From DASXZH01 sp036502005 (GTDB lineage Bacteria > Armatimonadota > Fimbriimonadia > Fimbriimonadales > Fimbriimonadaceae): a DNA stretch of 52,477 nucleotides. The notes beneath the pieces were generated by a model, which worked only from the letters and a program-made list of their open reading frames with translations, had not been told where the DNA came from and did not search any database. The first letter of the stretch is position 1. The number at the start of each line of letters is the position of its first letter. Below are positions 16,341-25,788 of this stretch, in pieces. The stretch is from positions 1-52,477 of the forward strand of contig DASXZH010000072.1 of assembly GCA_036502005.1 (NCBI GenBank), written 5' to 3'. The position numbers were made by a program, and so were the translations under genes.

Positions 16341-17615
16341 CTAGAAAGCTCCGTCGGCGCCGCCAAACGGCGTGTGGCTGGTCATGAAGTCTGTAATCGC
16401 GTACCAGTTGTAGCTGTTCTGCTGCAATCGATATCGATGATAAACGGTCGTTTCGCCGCCCGTAGTCGGGTCGTTAAACGTGTGCGCCGCTTCCACGACT
16501 GCACTGATGCCTCTTTGGTAGACCTTGGTGATTGTGTAGGACACAGTCTGGGTTGCCGCGATGTTATCCGTCAGCATCTGTAGGAACTCAGTGCCATTCA
16601 ACGAATACTCGTAGTTGCCTTCACTGAATATAGCGATCTGGTTTCCACCGATGATCGTTCGCATAGAGTTGGCATCAGAGTTCGCGAATACTTCTTGAAC
16701 GGTGTTCACAACCTTGTTCAGGTTAGGAACTCCGTAGGAGCCGTAAGCGACGCCTGGGCGGTAGTCATAAGCATTTCCGCTCCAATCGCGGCTGTAGCCA
16801 TCAACCACTACAACTCGCCCCTGCGGGATATAAGCTGGCACGCCCGGATAGTAGTAGAAGGGTGAAGCCACGCAAGCGGCATAGAACGGAGTGTAAACGT
16901 AAAAGCCGAAACCAAACGTTACGCTAGCGCCGGCCGGCTGATAGCAGCCATAGCGCCAGTGTCCACCCCAACCCGGATTCTGGTAGCCGTAAAAGTTGCT
17001 TACGTGGGGCTGATAGTGCTGGGCATCGTAATTGTAGTTGTTGTTAATCACCGTGGTGTTGTTGGTGATGTAGGTGTTGCCCTGATGCGGTGCAGGAAAG
17101 TTGTGGGATGAGATCGGCGCCGAAGGCTGGGCGAACGCCGACTTTGGCGGCGCATTCACACCGCGCTGAACTGCCGGGGCATTCTTAAGCGCAAAAACGC
17201 CAGGCTTGCCAGTAACTGGGTGCCCTGTGTGAAGCATTTGGCCCGTGAGTGGCTTGCCGGTCCCTTTCACTGCCGTTGTGTTGCCTGTTCCCATGCCTAC
17301 TCTGCCATGGCCTGTTCTGCCATTACCAGCCGTGGCTTGACGATTGAAAACGAGGTGGGTCGTATTACCGGTTCCCGTAGTGGTCTGAGTCCTATTGCCG
17401 AACCCGTTGCTTTGGTGGCTCATGCCAGTTGTCGTTTGCTTGGGACCCGTGAAGGGCTTTGGAGTCGTGTGAGTTGTTCCCTTTGGCGATGTCTTCGAAT
17501 GTTTCTGAGAAGCCGGTTTCGGATGATTCTTGTTGTTGTTAGACTGTTGAGCAACAGCGCCAGCTACGAGGGCAGCACTAATCACTATTGCGACTGATAT
17601 TTTTTTCATATTCAT
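16341..17615 (-). CDS. Secreted Asn/Gly/Tyr-rich low-complexity protein
   Basis: The start chosen is ATG 17615 (MNMKKISVAIVISAALVAG), which follows a purine-rich AAGAGAAAGAGA ribosome-binding stretch. This gives 424 aa with a signal peptide ending near AVAQ-Q. Residues about 25-190 are Thr/Gly/Asn/His-rich repeats (TTGTGNTTH and TGKP units). A Gly/Tyr/Trp-rich middle follows (GWGGHWRYGCYQPAG, SPFYYYPGVPAYI). The C-terminal 120 residues look like a folded alpha+beta domain. It is probably a surface or matrix protein. I cannot assign a family. Confidence 0.75.
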   Translation of the reverse strand: MNMKKISVAIVISAALVAGAVAQQSNNNKNHPKPASQKHSKTSPKGTTHTTPKPFTGPKQTTTGMSHQSNGFGNRTQTTTGTGNTTHLVFNRQATAGNGRTGHGRVGMGTGNTTAVKGTGKPLTGQMLHTGHPVTGKPGVFALKNAPAVQRGVNAPPKSAFAQPSAPISSHNFPAPHQGNTYITNNTTVINNNYNYDAQHYQPHVSNFYGYQNPGWGGHWRYGCYQPAGASVTFGFGFYVYTPFYAACVASPFYYYPGVPAYIPQGRVVVVDGYSRDWSGNAYDYRPGVAYGSYGVPNLNKVVNTVQEVFANSDANSMRTIIGGNQIAIFSEGNYEYSLNGTEFLQMLTDNIAATQTVSYTITKVYQRGISAVVEAAHTFNDPTTGGETTVYHRYRLQQNSYNWYAITDFMTSHTPFGGADGAF

Positions 17616-17809
17616 TGCATATCTCTTTCTCTTAAGCACCACGGATTAAACGTGCATGGGTAGGATTCGTTTAACCCAATTCTTAAAGAACTCTAAGGTT
17701 CGATTTCTTCCCAGTATAACTCCGGGGAGCACCGAATCCGTATTTTTACCGGACGCGAACGCGCATTGAAAGGGTTCTGAGTAGTACAAAACAGGTGAAT
17801 GAAATGCCT

Positions 17810-20506
17810 TTAAACGAGGGCCGCTTCACGAGGGGTTGGAGTCATTTCTTCCCAGTTGCAGCCTATCTTTAAGTCCACTTCAATTGGAACAGAAAGCTCT
17901 AAAGCATGCTCCATGTCGTACCTTATTGGCTCCAGCAAGTGCTCCTCGCCTTCGGCGAGTTCAAATAACAGTTCGTCGTGGACTTGAAGTAATAACTTGC
18001 TCTTTAGCGCAGTGTCCTCTGACAGGCGCTGAGCTACATGGATCATGGCAAGCTTGATCATGTCAGAGGCGGTGCCCTGGATGGGCGCGTTCATGGCTTG
18101 GCGCTCGGCGTACATCCTCTCGTTTCGGTTCGCATTGTGGATATCGGGGAAGTATCGGCGTCGGCCGCAAAGGGTGGTTGTGAATCCTTTGGAACGAGCC
18201 TCGGCGATTACCGAATCGGTAAAGGCTTTCACCTTTGGGAACCTTTCGCGGTATTGGTCGATCAGAACCTTCGCTTCTGAGATCGAGAACCCGCCGCCAA
18301 GCTGGTTAGCAAGGCCATATTCGGTGACTCCATAAAGAACGGCGTAGTTTAGAGTTTTCGCGTGGTTCCGCTGGACCTTGCTAATCTCGCTTTGAGGCAT
18401 GCTCCACATGAGGGCGGCCGTTACCGCATGGACATCCACGCCCTTGCTGAATGCTTCAATCAGGTTCTCATCGCCACACATGTGGGCGAGGACTCTAAGC
18501 TCGATCTGCGAATAGTCGAACGAAGCCAGCTTGTATCCAGGGGCGGCTGTAAAGGCCCGCCGAATGGTTCGGCCAAGCTCGGTCCGGTTGGGGATGTTCT
18601 GAAGGTTAGGTTCGTTAGAGCTAAGCCGCCCGGTTGCGGCCACCGTTTGGTTGAATGAAGTGTGGATGCGCCCCGTTTTGGGATTGATCATTTTTGGCAG
18701 GGCGTCGGCATAGGTGGATTTGAGCTTACTCAGCTCACGCCAGCTAAGAACGTCCGCGCAGATTTGGTGGCTGGGGGCAAGCTGCTGCAGAACTTCCGCC
18801 CCGGTTGCGTAACCGGTTTTGGTTTTCTTCTGGCCTGGGATCAGCATTTCCTCGAACAGAATTTCACCAAGTTGTTTCGGCGAGCCGATATTGAACTGCC
18901 TGCCTGCCGCCTCAAACACGCAGTTTGCCGTTCTTACAACTTCGATTTCGAGCTGCTTAGAGAACTCGCGAAGAGTATCAACATCGACCCCGATTCCAGC
19001 TTGCTCCATCTGGGCAAGAAGCGGAATCAACGGTTCTTCGACCGTATCGAGAACACTTTCCTGGGTTTCTTTTTGCAGTCTGTCGCGCATAGCCGGCTCC
19101 AGCAAAGAAAGGGCAGCCGCCATTTCCGCACCGTTTGTGGGAGGAGTGAGCTCAAGATAGCCTTGCACCAAATCGCGAAGGGCATAGTTCGCGCGCCCGG
19201 ACTGCAAAACATAGCCGGCAATAAGGGAATCAAAACGCAGGCACTGCGTTTTGTCGGTTAGCAAGCCCTGCTCATAGGCCAGTTTGTAAGTCGACTTGCC
19301 ATCGTGCATAACGACCTGGCTTTGCAGTTCGGAGAAGAGTTTCAGCCCGTTCTCGCCGCTGGTCTTCTTAACATCCTTACCCAAGGCCACATAAGCAATG
19401 CGGTTTTGAGGTGCCGGCGTGGATGCCGCGCCAAACAGCGCCCCAAGCCCATCACCTGTATCCGGTGGCGCTTCATCCGGAAGAGAAACCAACTCGAAAT
19501 AGAGAGCGAAGGCTTTATCGCCCACCCAAGCTAAAAGCGCTTCGTATGAGGGTTCATCGGCAAGCGTGATTTCCAGGACCTCGTTTTCAACCTCAGTTTG
19601 TTTTGGCTTCGCTCCCGTCTCAAAACCGTGCAGGTACTTGCCCAATACAAGAGGCATCCTTCTGGCATGTGATCTTAATTCGTAGAGTTCGAAGAATGCC
19701 TTGGCCGCATCAAACTGCTCTTGCGTGAGTTCAAAGGGTTTAAAATCGTAGGTCACCGGAGCACTTCGATCGATGGTGGCGAGCCACTTCGACTTCATCA
19801 TCTGCTCCTTAACGGGATCCATTTTCTTGAGGTATTTGGGATCGATCTCATCCCAGTGCTCATACATGTTCTCAACCGTTCCCCATTTCTGAATGAGATC
19901 GGTCGCCCCCTTTTGGCCGATGCCGGGAACGCCTGGAATATTGTCGCTGGAGTCGCCGACGATCGCTTTGTAATCAGGTATGTAAATCGGATCGAAGCCG
20001 TAGCGCTCAACCACATCGCTGGGTTTGTACATCACGACTTCGGTGACGCCCTGCTTGCTCGTCATTACGGTTACGCACTCGTCCACTAGCTGCAAGGAGT
20101 CCAAATCGCCGGTAACGATGGTGGTGTTGTAGCCGTTTTCTTCCGCCAGCTTGCTGATGGTGCCGACCACGTCGTCTGCTTCATAGCCGGTCGCCTCGAT
20201 GCTGGGAATGCCAAGGGCGGCGATGAGTGTCCGAGATTCTTTTAGTTGGACAACCAGTTCGTCGGCAGTCTCCTTTCTGGTGCCCTTGTATTCCGCGTAT
20301 TCGACGTGGCGAAACGTCTTGCCAGGGGCATCGAGGGCGACGACGACAGCAGCGGGCTCATCGTGCTCCAGGATGTAGAAAAGCATCCCAATGAAGCCGT
20401 AAAGGGCGTTTGTGGGGCGTCCGTCGCTGGTGGACATGTATCGCGTTGCAAAAAACGCGCGGTAGAGAAGGCTATATCCGTCGAGGATTACGAGACGTTT
20501 GGGCAT
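17810..20506 (-). CDS. polA: DNA polymerase I, probably without proofreading
   Basis: PolA fills gaps and removes RNA primers. The 898-aa protein has a 5'-3' exonuclease (about residues 1-290; LVILDGYSLLYRAFF, SDNIPGVPGIGQKGA). The polymerase domain has motif A DYSQIELRVLAH, motif B RNHAKTLNYAVLYG and motif C QVHDELLFEL. The middle 3'-5' exonuclease-like domain is present, but the ExoI DxE site reads ALYFEL and the ExoII/III aspartates are not evident. It is therefore likely proofreading-deficient, as in Thermus and several other lineages. The gene stands alone; a pair of short REP-like palindromes lies upstream. Confidence 0.95.
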   Translation of the reverse strand: MPKRLVILDGYSLLYRAFFATRYMSTSDGRPTNALYGFIGMLFYILEHDEPAAVVVALDAPGKTFRHVEYAEYKGTRKETADELVVQLKESRTLIAALGIPSIEATGYEADDVVGTISKLAEENGYNTTIVTGDLDSLQLVDECVTVMTSKQGVTEVVMYKPSDVVERYGFDPIYIPDYKAIVGDSSDNIPGVPGIGQKGATDLIQKWGTVENMYEHWDEIDPKYLKKMDPVKEQMMKSKWLATIDRSAPVTYDFKPFELTQEQFDAAKAFFELYELRSHARRMPLVLGKYLHGFETGAKPKQTEVENEVLEITLADEPSYEALLAWVGDKAFALYFELVSLPDEAPPDTGDGLGALFGAASTPAPQNRIAYVALGKDVKKTSGENGLKLFSELQSQVVMHDGKSTYKLAYEQGLLTDKTQCLRFDSLIAGYVLQSGRANYALRDLVQGYLELTPPTNGAEMAAALSLLEPAMRDRLQKETQESVLDTVEEPLIPLLAQMEQAGIGVDVDTLREFSKQLEIEVVRTANCVFEAAGRQFNIGSPKQLGEILFEEMLIPGQKKTKTGYATGAEVLQQLAPSHQICADVLSWRELSKLKSTYADALPKMINPKTGRIHTSFNQTVAATGRLSSNEPNLQNIPNRTELGRTIRRAFTAAPGYKLASFDYSQIELRVLAHMCGDENLIEAFSKGVDVHAVTAALMWSMPQSEISKVQRNHAKTLNYAVLYGVTEYGLANQLGGGFSISEAKVLIDQYRERFPKVKAFTDSVIAEARSKGFTTTLCGRRRYFPDIHNANRNERMYAERQAMNAPIQGTASDMIKLAMIHVAQRLSEDTALKSKLLLQVHDELLFELAEGEEHLLEPIRYDMEHALELSVPIEVDLKIGCNWEEMTPTPREAALV

Positions 20507-20569
20507 CCATCTTTATAATAGCCGGGAGAAAGTCTTCCTTGTCAGGCGGTTGCGAAGCGGTGGAGTGCG

Positions 20570-20606
20570 GGAGCTTGCTCCTGCTCAAAAGAGGAAGCTT
20601 GCTTCC
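20570..20606. repeat. Two adjacent REP-like palindromes
   Basis: GGAGCTTGCTCC (20570-20581) and GGAAGCTTGCTTCC (20593-20606) are two related perfect or near-perfect palindromes in tandem. They lie between polA and the foldase gene, both on the minus strand. They look like REP/BIME-type units. No long U-run follows, so a terminator role is uncertain. Confidence 0.5.
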
Positions 20607-20699
20607 GGCCAAGCGGTAGGTAAACGGCAATCACGCAACAACAATCCAAGCTTGACGCCGCTTCTGACTTCCAGCTCCGCCTTCTCAGAAGCAAGACCC

Positions 20700-22583
20700 C
20701 TATTTAGGCTTCGGTTGGGCCTGCGGCTGAATAGTGATCCCCTTGATCTGGTTACCAGCAGCCCCGGGGGCTGGCTTAACCGTGATCGGGGCACCCGGCA
20801 CAGCGGTCGCACTTGGGGCTGCGGGAGCCGAAAGATGGGGCGCCAAAGGCCCTCCGCCAGGAGTTAACTTAACCGGCGCAGCCTTTGCCGCCGCCTTAGC
20901 TTTTGCTGCATCTGCCGCTGCCTGTTTCTTAGCTTCCTCTGCCGCTACGGCAGCTTGCTTGTAGCCGTCCCGAAGGGACAGTTCGTATTGCTTTTCCGCG
21001 TCGCGGAATCCATTCATAGCGTCGTCGAGCTGCTTTTTCTGATCCGCATTTAGAAGGTTGGCCGCGCTGTACTTATCGACAAGCTCAGCAAGATCACTGA
21101 AATTCTCGGTCGCTGACGGCATCGTGATGGCATTGCTATTAATGATTTCGGCCTGATCTAGCCCCTGGAAAACGAAGTCGCCCTTCTTTTCATCTGCCGC
21201 GAGTTTGGCTAAAAGTAGATCGCCGGAGTAGCTTTCATGTGCCTGAAGGACAGATGCAAGCAGATCTACATACTTGGGCGTCAGATACTTCTTCTCGGAA
21301 GGGGTCGCCTTAGTCCAGATAGGATCGATCGCTCCAATCGCTGCGATCTTGCCTGGTTCGGCATCGGATTTATCGCCCTTGTCGAAGAAATCCATCTGAA
21401 TCTTGTTTTGCTCAGCCGCAGTCTTCGTTCCAAACGAGTTATCGGCGATGGTGGTCTGATACCAGTTGTACAGGATGTCCCATCCTGGTGCGGTCCATTT
21501 GATCGCGTTAGTGGCCCGCAGTTTCTTTAGCCCATCTTGAAGTGTGGATGCGGCAATCGTTTGAACATAGGTTTTGCGAAGGGAGTCTTTGTTCTTTTGA
21601 AAGTCCGGCGGCACGTTGCTCTTGATGCTGTCAAGCCGATAAATTGCGAAACCGTTGGGTGGCACGAGAAGAACCGTGGATAGTTGCCCTTGCTTTAGAT
21701 CACCGATCGGCCTAAAGTCTTCGTCCGACTTGATGGTCGTCATGACGACGTTGTCCGAGTTATCGTGAATGGCTTTACCTCTTGCGGGAGGATCATCCGA
21801 ATACTTGTCCATTGCCTGTTCGAAGGTTATTTTCTTGGAGGTCAGATCTGCCAGAACCCCTTCGGCAACCTTTTGCATATCTTCGGTTGAGTGTTTTTTT
21901 GCATCGAAATAAATACGCTTGGTGTTGTACTCATCCTGGCTATGCTGCACGTCCGCATCGGAGACGTTCAAACTGCCCTCGATGGCTTTTTCAACTAGGC
22001 TGTTAGCGAGTTGTGCAAGGACTTGGGATTTCTGTGCGGGATCATCTAACTGGGTCTGAAGTCGATCTAAAATGTCCTGCTTATCTTGGGCGAGTGTTTT
22101 GCCCGACATCTTTTTAATGTAGTCTTCAAATTGCTGCTCGGTAGCGTTTTGAGGAATTTCCTTTCGAAATTCCGCCTGCATTTTTTCCATCTCTAGACTG
22201 TCATCAAACTGGGATCCCGCATTGGCCAACACCGATTTATCGTCAAAGGAGACGTTATATTGCTTCGCAAGCAATAACAAAAGGCCAGAGGTGACTTGAT
22301 TGTCCAGAGCCTGCCCGTAGTTACGCGCAATCATGGCTGGAGTTGACGTAGTTGGATCCACCTGCCTCTTGGCAGGTTCACTTACGGCCTTTTCGTAAAC
22401 CTTGAAATCGCCAACGGTGGCGATGGCCGCGCCGTTATCCTGGTTGCCATTAACACTATCGGGATTGTTGCTGCAGCCTCTGGTAATACCCATCATGCCC
22501 GCAGCAAAACCTAATGAAACTATCGCTATAAACCAGCGGCAGCCTGGTTTCTCAACCATTTCTCGAAACGCACTAATCGACAA
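20700..22583 (-). CDS. SurA/PpiD-like periplasmic peptidyl-prolyl isomerase/chaperone
   Basis: The 627-aa protein has an N-terminal membrane anchor or signal (WFIAIVSLGFAAGMMG, about residues 17-33) and a SurA-N-like helical segment (about 60-200). A parvulin-like central part follows (about 200-320), including FEQAMDKYSDDPPARGK, GDLKQGQLSTVLLVPPNG and FAIYRL. It ends in a long helical region and an Ala/Pro-rich tail (PGAAGNQIKG). It would assist folding of exported proteins. The start is TTG 22583, supported by AGGTGAT seven bases upstream; an ATG at 22559 is the alternative but lacks a clear ribosome site. It is divergent from lexA. Confidence 0.82.
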   Translation of the reverse strand: MSISAFREMVEKPGCRWFIAIVSLGFAAGMMGITRGCSNNPDSVNGNQDNGAAIATVGDFKVYEKAVSEPAKRQVDPTTSTPAMIARNYGQALDNQVTSGLLLLLAKQYNVSFDDKSVLANAGSQFDDSLEMEKMQAEFRKEIPQNATEQQFEDYIKKMSGKTLAQDKQDILDRLQTQLDDPAQKSQVLAQLANSLVEKAIEGSLNVSDADVQHSQDEYNTKRIYFDAKKHSTEDMQKVAEGVLADLTSKKITFEQAMDKYSDDPPARGKAIHDNSDNVVMTTIKSDEDFRPIGDLKQGQLSTVLLVPPNGFAIYRLDSIKSNVPPDFQKNKDSLRKTYVQTIAASTLQDGLKKLRATNAIKWTAPGWDILYNWYQTTIADNSFGTKTAAEQNKIQMDFFDKGDKSDAEPGKIAAIGAIDPIWTKATPSEKKYLTPKYVDLLASVLQAHESYSGDLLLAKLAADEKKGDFVFQGLDQAEIINSNAITMPSATENFSDLAELVDKYSAANLLNADQKKQLDDAMNGFRDAEKQYELSLRDGYKQAAVAAEEAKKQAAADAAKAKAAAKAAPVKLTPGGGPLAPHLSAPAAPSATAVPGAPITVKPAPGAAGNQIKGITIQPQAQPKPK

Positions 22584-22669
22584 TATCTATCACCTAAAGA
22601 AAGCCTTAAAAGTATGGCACGTAGCGACAAGGCGCTCAACTTTATGCAATTCAGTAGACATATCTGTTG

Positions 22670-22694
22670 TATACTGCGTCTACATCTTCAGATG
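22670..22694 (+). promoter_or_regulatory. Candidate lexA promoter -10 and operator-like inverted repeat
   Basis: TATACT at 22670-22675 is a plausible -10 element for lexA. CATCTTCAGATG (22683-22694) is an inverted repeat just downstream, at about the expected transcription start. Because LexA usually represses its own gene, this repeat is a reasonable candidate SOS box. The motif is not the Bacillus or Escherichia consensus, and no second copy was looked for outside the window. Confidence 0.3.
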
Positions 22695-22718
22695 TTTTAC
22701 GCAAAAAGGAGTTGAGCT

Positions 22719-23348
22719 GTGGCAAAAGGATTAACAAAACGGCAAGAAATGATTCTTCAATACGTTCTGGATTACGTTCAGCGTGAAGGTTATCCGCCTT
22801 CGATCCGAGAAATTGGGCGAGATTTTCAAATCGGTTCTTTGCGAGGCGTAACTGTTCACTTGGACGCGCTGGAAAGAAAGGGCTTCATTTCCAGATCGAA
22901 CACCCCACGTTCGATTAAGGTGATCCACCGCGATTACCAGCAGAACAACCGCGTTGCCATGCTTCCGCTTTTAGGTTCCATCGCAGCCGGTGTTCCCATC
23001 CAGGCTCAAGAGCATATTGAAGATCTGATACCCGTTCCGACCGAAATGGTCCGCAACATGGAGCATGCGTTCGTTCTTCGTGTAAAGGGTGATTCGATGA
23101 CGGGCGAGGGCATTATGCCGAGAGACCTGGTCGTGGTTAAACCCCAAATAACAGCAAATCACGGGGATCTTGTTGCAGTTTTGCTTGGCGACGATGCGAC
23201 TGTTAAGCGCATCAACTTCGATCCCAAAGGCATAAAGTTGATGGCCAGCAACCCGGCGTACGATCCGATTCAAGTTGGAGATGAGGAGATCCACGTGATT
23301 GGAAAAGTTGTAGGGCTCGTTAGGGATTACGAAGGCAGAGCGTTTTAG
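22719..23348 (+). CDS. lexA: LexA repressor
   Basis: The SOS repressor is 209 aa. The winged helix is at residues 1-65 (PSIREIGRDFQIGS, VTVHLDALERKGFI). The self-cleavage bond is Ala90-Gly91 (GSIAAGVP), with nucleophile Ser126 (GDSMTGEGI) and general base Lys163 (DDATVKRI). The start is GTG at 22719, preceded by AAAAAGGAGTTGA; this gives the usual short N-terminus MAKGLTKRQ. It is divergent from the foldase gene, and its stop overlaps that of the convergent lpxB. Confidence 0.96.
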   Translation: MAKGLTKRQEMILQYVLDYVQREGYPPSIREIGRDFQIGSLRGVTVHLDALERKGFISRSNTPRSIKVIHRDYQQNNRVAMLPLLGSIAAGVPIQAQEHIEDLIPVPTEMVRNMEHAFVLRVKGDSMTGEGIMPRDLVVVKPQITANHGDLVAVLLGDDATVKRINFDPKGIKLMASNPAYDPIQVGDEEIHVIGKVVGLVRDYEGRAF

Positions 23349-24460
23349 CCCAATAACATGCCCAGCGCTAGGGACGCGGTCCTTGTGATCGCGTCCGTTC
23401 CCCCAAGGGCGTTGGAAATCTCCACGAATGCATGCAGTTGCGAATCGCGTTCAGGGCCGTCCGCTGCTATTGAAATTATGTGGTCGGCAATGATGGAGGG
23501 CTTTGCTTCCTTTTGAATGAGCTCCGGCACTACCTTTCGATTCAAAATAATGTTCGGAAGGGAAATGTAACCGGGCTTAAACCTTATGATTTTCGCTTCT
23601 AGTTCCGCCATTCGGGAAACTTTGTAAATCACAACCATAGGACAGTTGCATAATGCTGCCTCCAGGGTTGCCGTGCCGCTGCAAACAACGGCGCCACGAG
23701 CTCTCCTCAGCACGCCGATTGTATCGCGCCCCGTAAAGATCGTTTGAATAACGCCCTTGTAGTGGCGCTGCCAGATTTGCGTGGCTTCCTCCCGGCTGAC
23801 GTTTGAGGCAAGAGCGATCTCGATTGTCGCACCGGCTGGAAAAGCCTTTGCGGCTTTCGCGATGGTGGCGAGATTTAATCGCACCTCGGATTTTCTGCTT
23901 CCGGGCAAAACGGCGATCCGATTGGGATCCTGGATCACAGGCTCTTCAAACAGTTCAAAGATGATCTGCTTCGCGGGATGCCCATACCAGTGGGAGTGGC
24001 CGCCTATTCCGTTTAGGATGCCCGCAGACCAAGAGAAGGGAGTCACGATCTCATCAGTTATTTCAGGAAGGGATTCGCCTTGAGTTGTGCGACGCCAACT
24101 TCCTGGTGGCATGAAATAGAGAACCTTCCAATCGAGTTGCCGTGCCAAACGCGCAAGGCGTATGTTCATAAATCCGAAGTCGATGGGAATAAAAAGGCCA
24201 GGTTCGCCGATCTTCAGAGTCCTTCGAGCTTTTAGGTAGCTGCCCATAATTCGGGGCACCATTTTTAAGGATTCAAATATTCCGATCGCGCCCCATTTGG
24301 AGCTGTTAGCAATGAGATGCGCGCCGGTTGCAGCCAATTGTTTTCCGCCGATCGCGTCGATTTGGATCGGAAGATCGGGCCGCTTTTTGCGGATCTCGCG
24401 AAGCAATTGCGACCCGTACATATCGCCCGAAGCTTCTCCGGTTGAAAAGAAAATCCTCAC
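23345..24460 (-). CDS. lpxB: Lipid-A-disaccharide synthase
   Basis: LpxB joins UDP-2,3-diacylglucosamine to lipid X, making the disaccharide core of lipid A at the inner membrane. The 371-aa protein begins MRIFFSTGEASGDMYG, the standard LpxB N-terminus, and has IPIDFGFMNIRLAR, VLPGSRKSEV and CSGTATLEAAL blocks of the GT-B fold. It overlaps the end of lpxA by 4 bp (ATGA type). Its presence, with lpxA and fabZ, shows an outer membrane with lipid A. Confidence 0.95.
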   Translation of the reverse strand: MRIFFSTGEASGDMYGSQLLREIRKKRPDLPIQIDAIGGKQLAATGAHLIANSSKWGAIGIFESLKMVPRIMGSYLKARRTLKIGEPGLFIPIDFGFMNIRLARLARQLDWKVLYFMPPGSWRRTTQGESLPEITDEIVTPFSWSAGILNGIGGHSHWYGHPAKQIIFELFEEPVIQDPNRIAVLPGSRKSEVRLNLATIAKAAKAFPAGATIEIALASNVSREEATQIWQRHYKGVIQTIFTGRDTIGVLRRARGAVVCSGTATLEAALCNCPMVVIYKVSRMAELEAKIIRFKPGYISLPNIILNRKVVPELIQKEAKPSIIADHIISIAADGPERDSQLHAFVEISNALGGTDAITRTASLALGMLLG

Positions 24461-25245
24461 GGCTGATCGCCGCGGCCCATGCGTCCGCGGAAGCGGCGCT
24501 CTTCAAAAGCCAACAGGTATTCGACTTCTTCAGTCATCGGGACTTCTCGTTTTACGGTCTCAATCGCCTTCGTGAGACCTAGTTCAGATCGGAATAAGAG
24601 CTTCACCGCTTTGTGAAGGGCAATGCGAGCCTTTGAACTCACGCCGATTCTGCGCAAGCCGACCGCGTTAATATCGAGCACTTCCTGCTCCATGCCGGAA
24701 ATGATGCTGAAGGGTGGCACGTCTCGGGTGACCCGGCTCATCCCGCCCACCATGGCGATTTTGCCTATACGGGCAAACTGGTGGACCCCAACCATTCCGC
24801 CGAAGTTGACCATCTTTTCAATAGTGACGTGCCCAGAAATGCCAACGTTGTTGGCCATCGTGATGCTGTCCTCCATGGTCACGTTATGTCCAATATGGCA
24901 GTAAGCCATGATATAGCAATCGTTGCCAACTTTGGTGGCGAGGTTTTCGCCGGTAGCGCGGCTAATCGTCACGTATTCTCTGAAGACATTACGGTCGCCT
25001 ACGGTTAGCCACGTGGGCTCCCCTTTGTATTTGCGGTCTTGCGGGTCGCCCCCTAGAATGGCGCCTTGAAAAACTTTGTTATCTGAACCCAATGTAGTTC
25101 CGCTCTTAATCGTCACATGGGAATCCAAACGGGTGCCCGCGCCGATTTTGACGCCTGCTTCGACATAGCAAAAAGGGCCGATTTCCACCTCCTCCGCTAG
25201 CTCCGCCTCCGGATGGACGTACGAGAGATTGTGAACTCTAGCCAA
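24457..25245 (-). CDS. lpxA: UDP-N-acetylglucosamine acyltransferase
   Basis: LpxA performs the first acylation step of lipid A. The 262-aa protein is a left-handed beta-helix of hexapeptide repeats (VEIGPFCYVEAGVKIGAG and following), with GGDPQDRKYKGE, FREYVTISRAT and HQFARIGKIAMVGG motifs and a C-terminal helical bundle. I chose the TTG at 25245 (LARVHNLSYVHPEAEL) because homologues begin just before the HP motif; the longer frame is a shadow of fabZ. This start overlaps the fabZ stop by 8 bp. Confidence 0.93.
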   Translation of the reverse strand: MARVHNLSYVHPEAELAEEVEIGPFCYVEAGVKIGAGTRLDSHVTIKSGTTLGSDNKVFQGAILGGDPQDRKYKGEPTWLTVGDRNVFREYVTISRATGENLATKVGNDCYIMAYCHIGHNVTMEDSITMANNVGISGHVTIEKMVNFGGMVGVHQFARIGKIAMVGGMSRVTRDVPPFSIISGMEQEVLDINAVGLRRIGVSSKARIALHKAVKLLFRSELGLTKAIETVKREVPMTEEVEYLLAFEERRFRGRMGRGDQP

Positions 25246-25681
25246 TTTTATGATCCGGAGGAACGACTTTGAAGGTGAGCTCCATAGATGCAGCCACTTC
25301 GCCATCTACTGTGGCAACGGCCCTCATTTTGCCTATATTGTTTCGAAACCAAAGCAGCTCCGTATCGCTAATAAGTTGGTCGCCGGGAACAACCGGCCGC
25401 TTTAGCTTTACGTTGTCAATTGAACCAATAATCGGCAGCTTGCCCGCATTAGCGGGGTCGCTGAGGATAAGAATGGCACCGGCCTGGGCCATCGCCTCGA
25501 TGATGAGGACGCCCGGCATGATGGGGCGGCCCGGATAATGCCCAATAAAAAATTCCTCGTTAATGGTGACGTTCTTAAGGCCGACACACTTCTTCCCGGG
25601 AATGACCTCTAAAATGCGGTCCACCAGCAGCATCGGATATCGATGCGGCAGGTACTGCATGATCTGTTCGATGTTAATCAA
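25238..25681 (-). CDS. fabZ: 3-hydroxyacyl-ACP dehydratase FabZ
   Basis: FabZ dehydrates (3R)-hydroxyacyl-ACP in fatty-acid synthesis and competes with LpxA for the same acyl-ACP pool, so the gene pairing makes sense. The 147-aa protein has the hot-dog fold signatures YLPHRYPMLLVDRI, then GHYPGRPIMPGVLIIEAMAQ with the catalytic His and Glu. The start is TTG at 25681, preceded by a strong AGGAAAGGAA site. It is the first gene of the fabZ-lpxA-lpxB operon. Confidence 0.95.
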   Translation of the reverse strand: MINIEQIMQYLPHRYPMLLVDRILEVIPGKKCVGLKNVTINEEFFIGHYPGRPIMPGVLIIEAMAQAGAILILSDPANAGKLPIIGSIDNVKLKRPVVPGDQLISDTELLWFRNNIGKMRAVATVDGEVAASMELTFKVVPPDHKIG

Positions 25682-25788
25682 GAATTCCTTTCCTCTGCGC
25701 TGAAAACTCGCTCTATTCTACATGTTTGAGAAGAAAGGTCAATTAGCACCACCCGGATTGGGGTTAGCCGATAGCGGATGGATCAGCT

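Noticed and set aside
18662..19261. 199-aa plus-strand frame inside polA
   Set aside because: Antisense shadow of the polymerase coding region.
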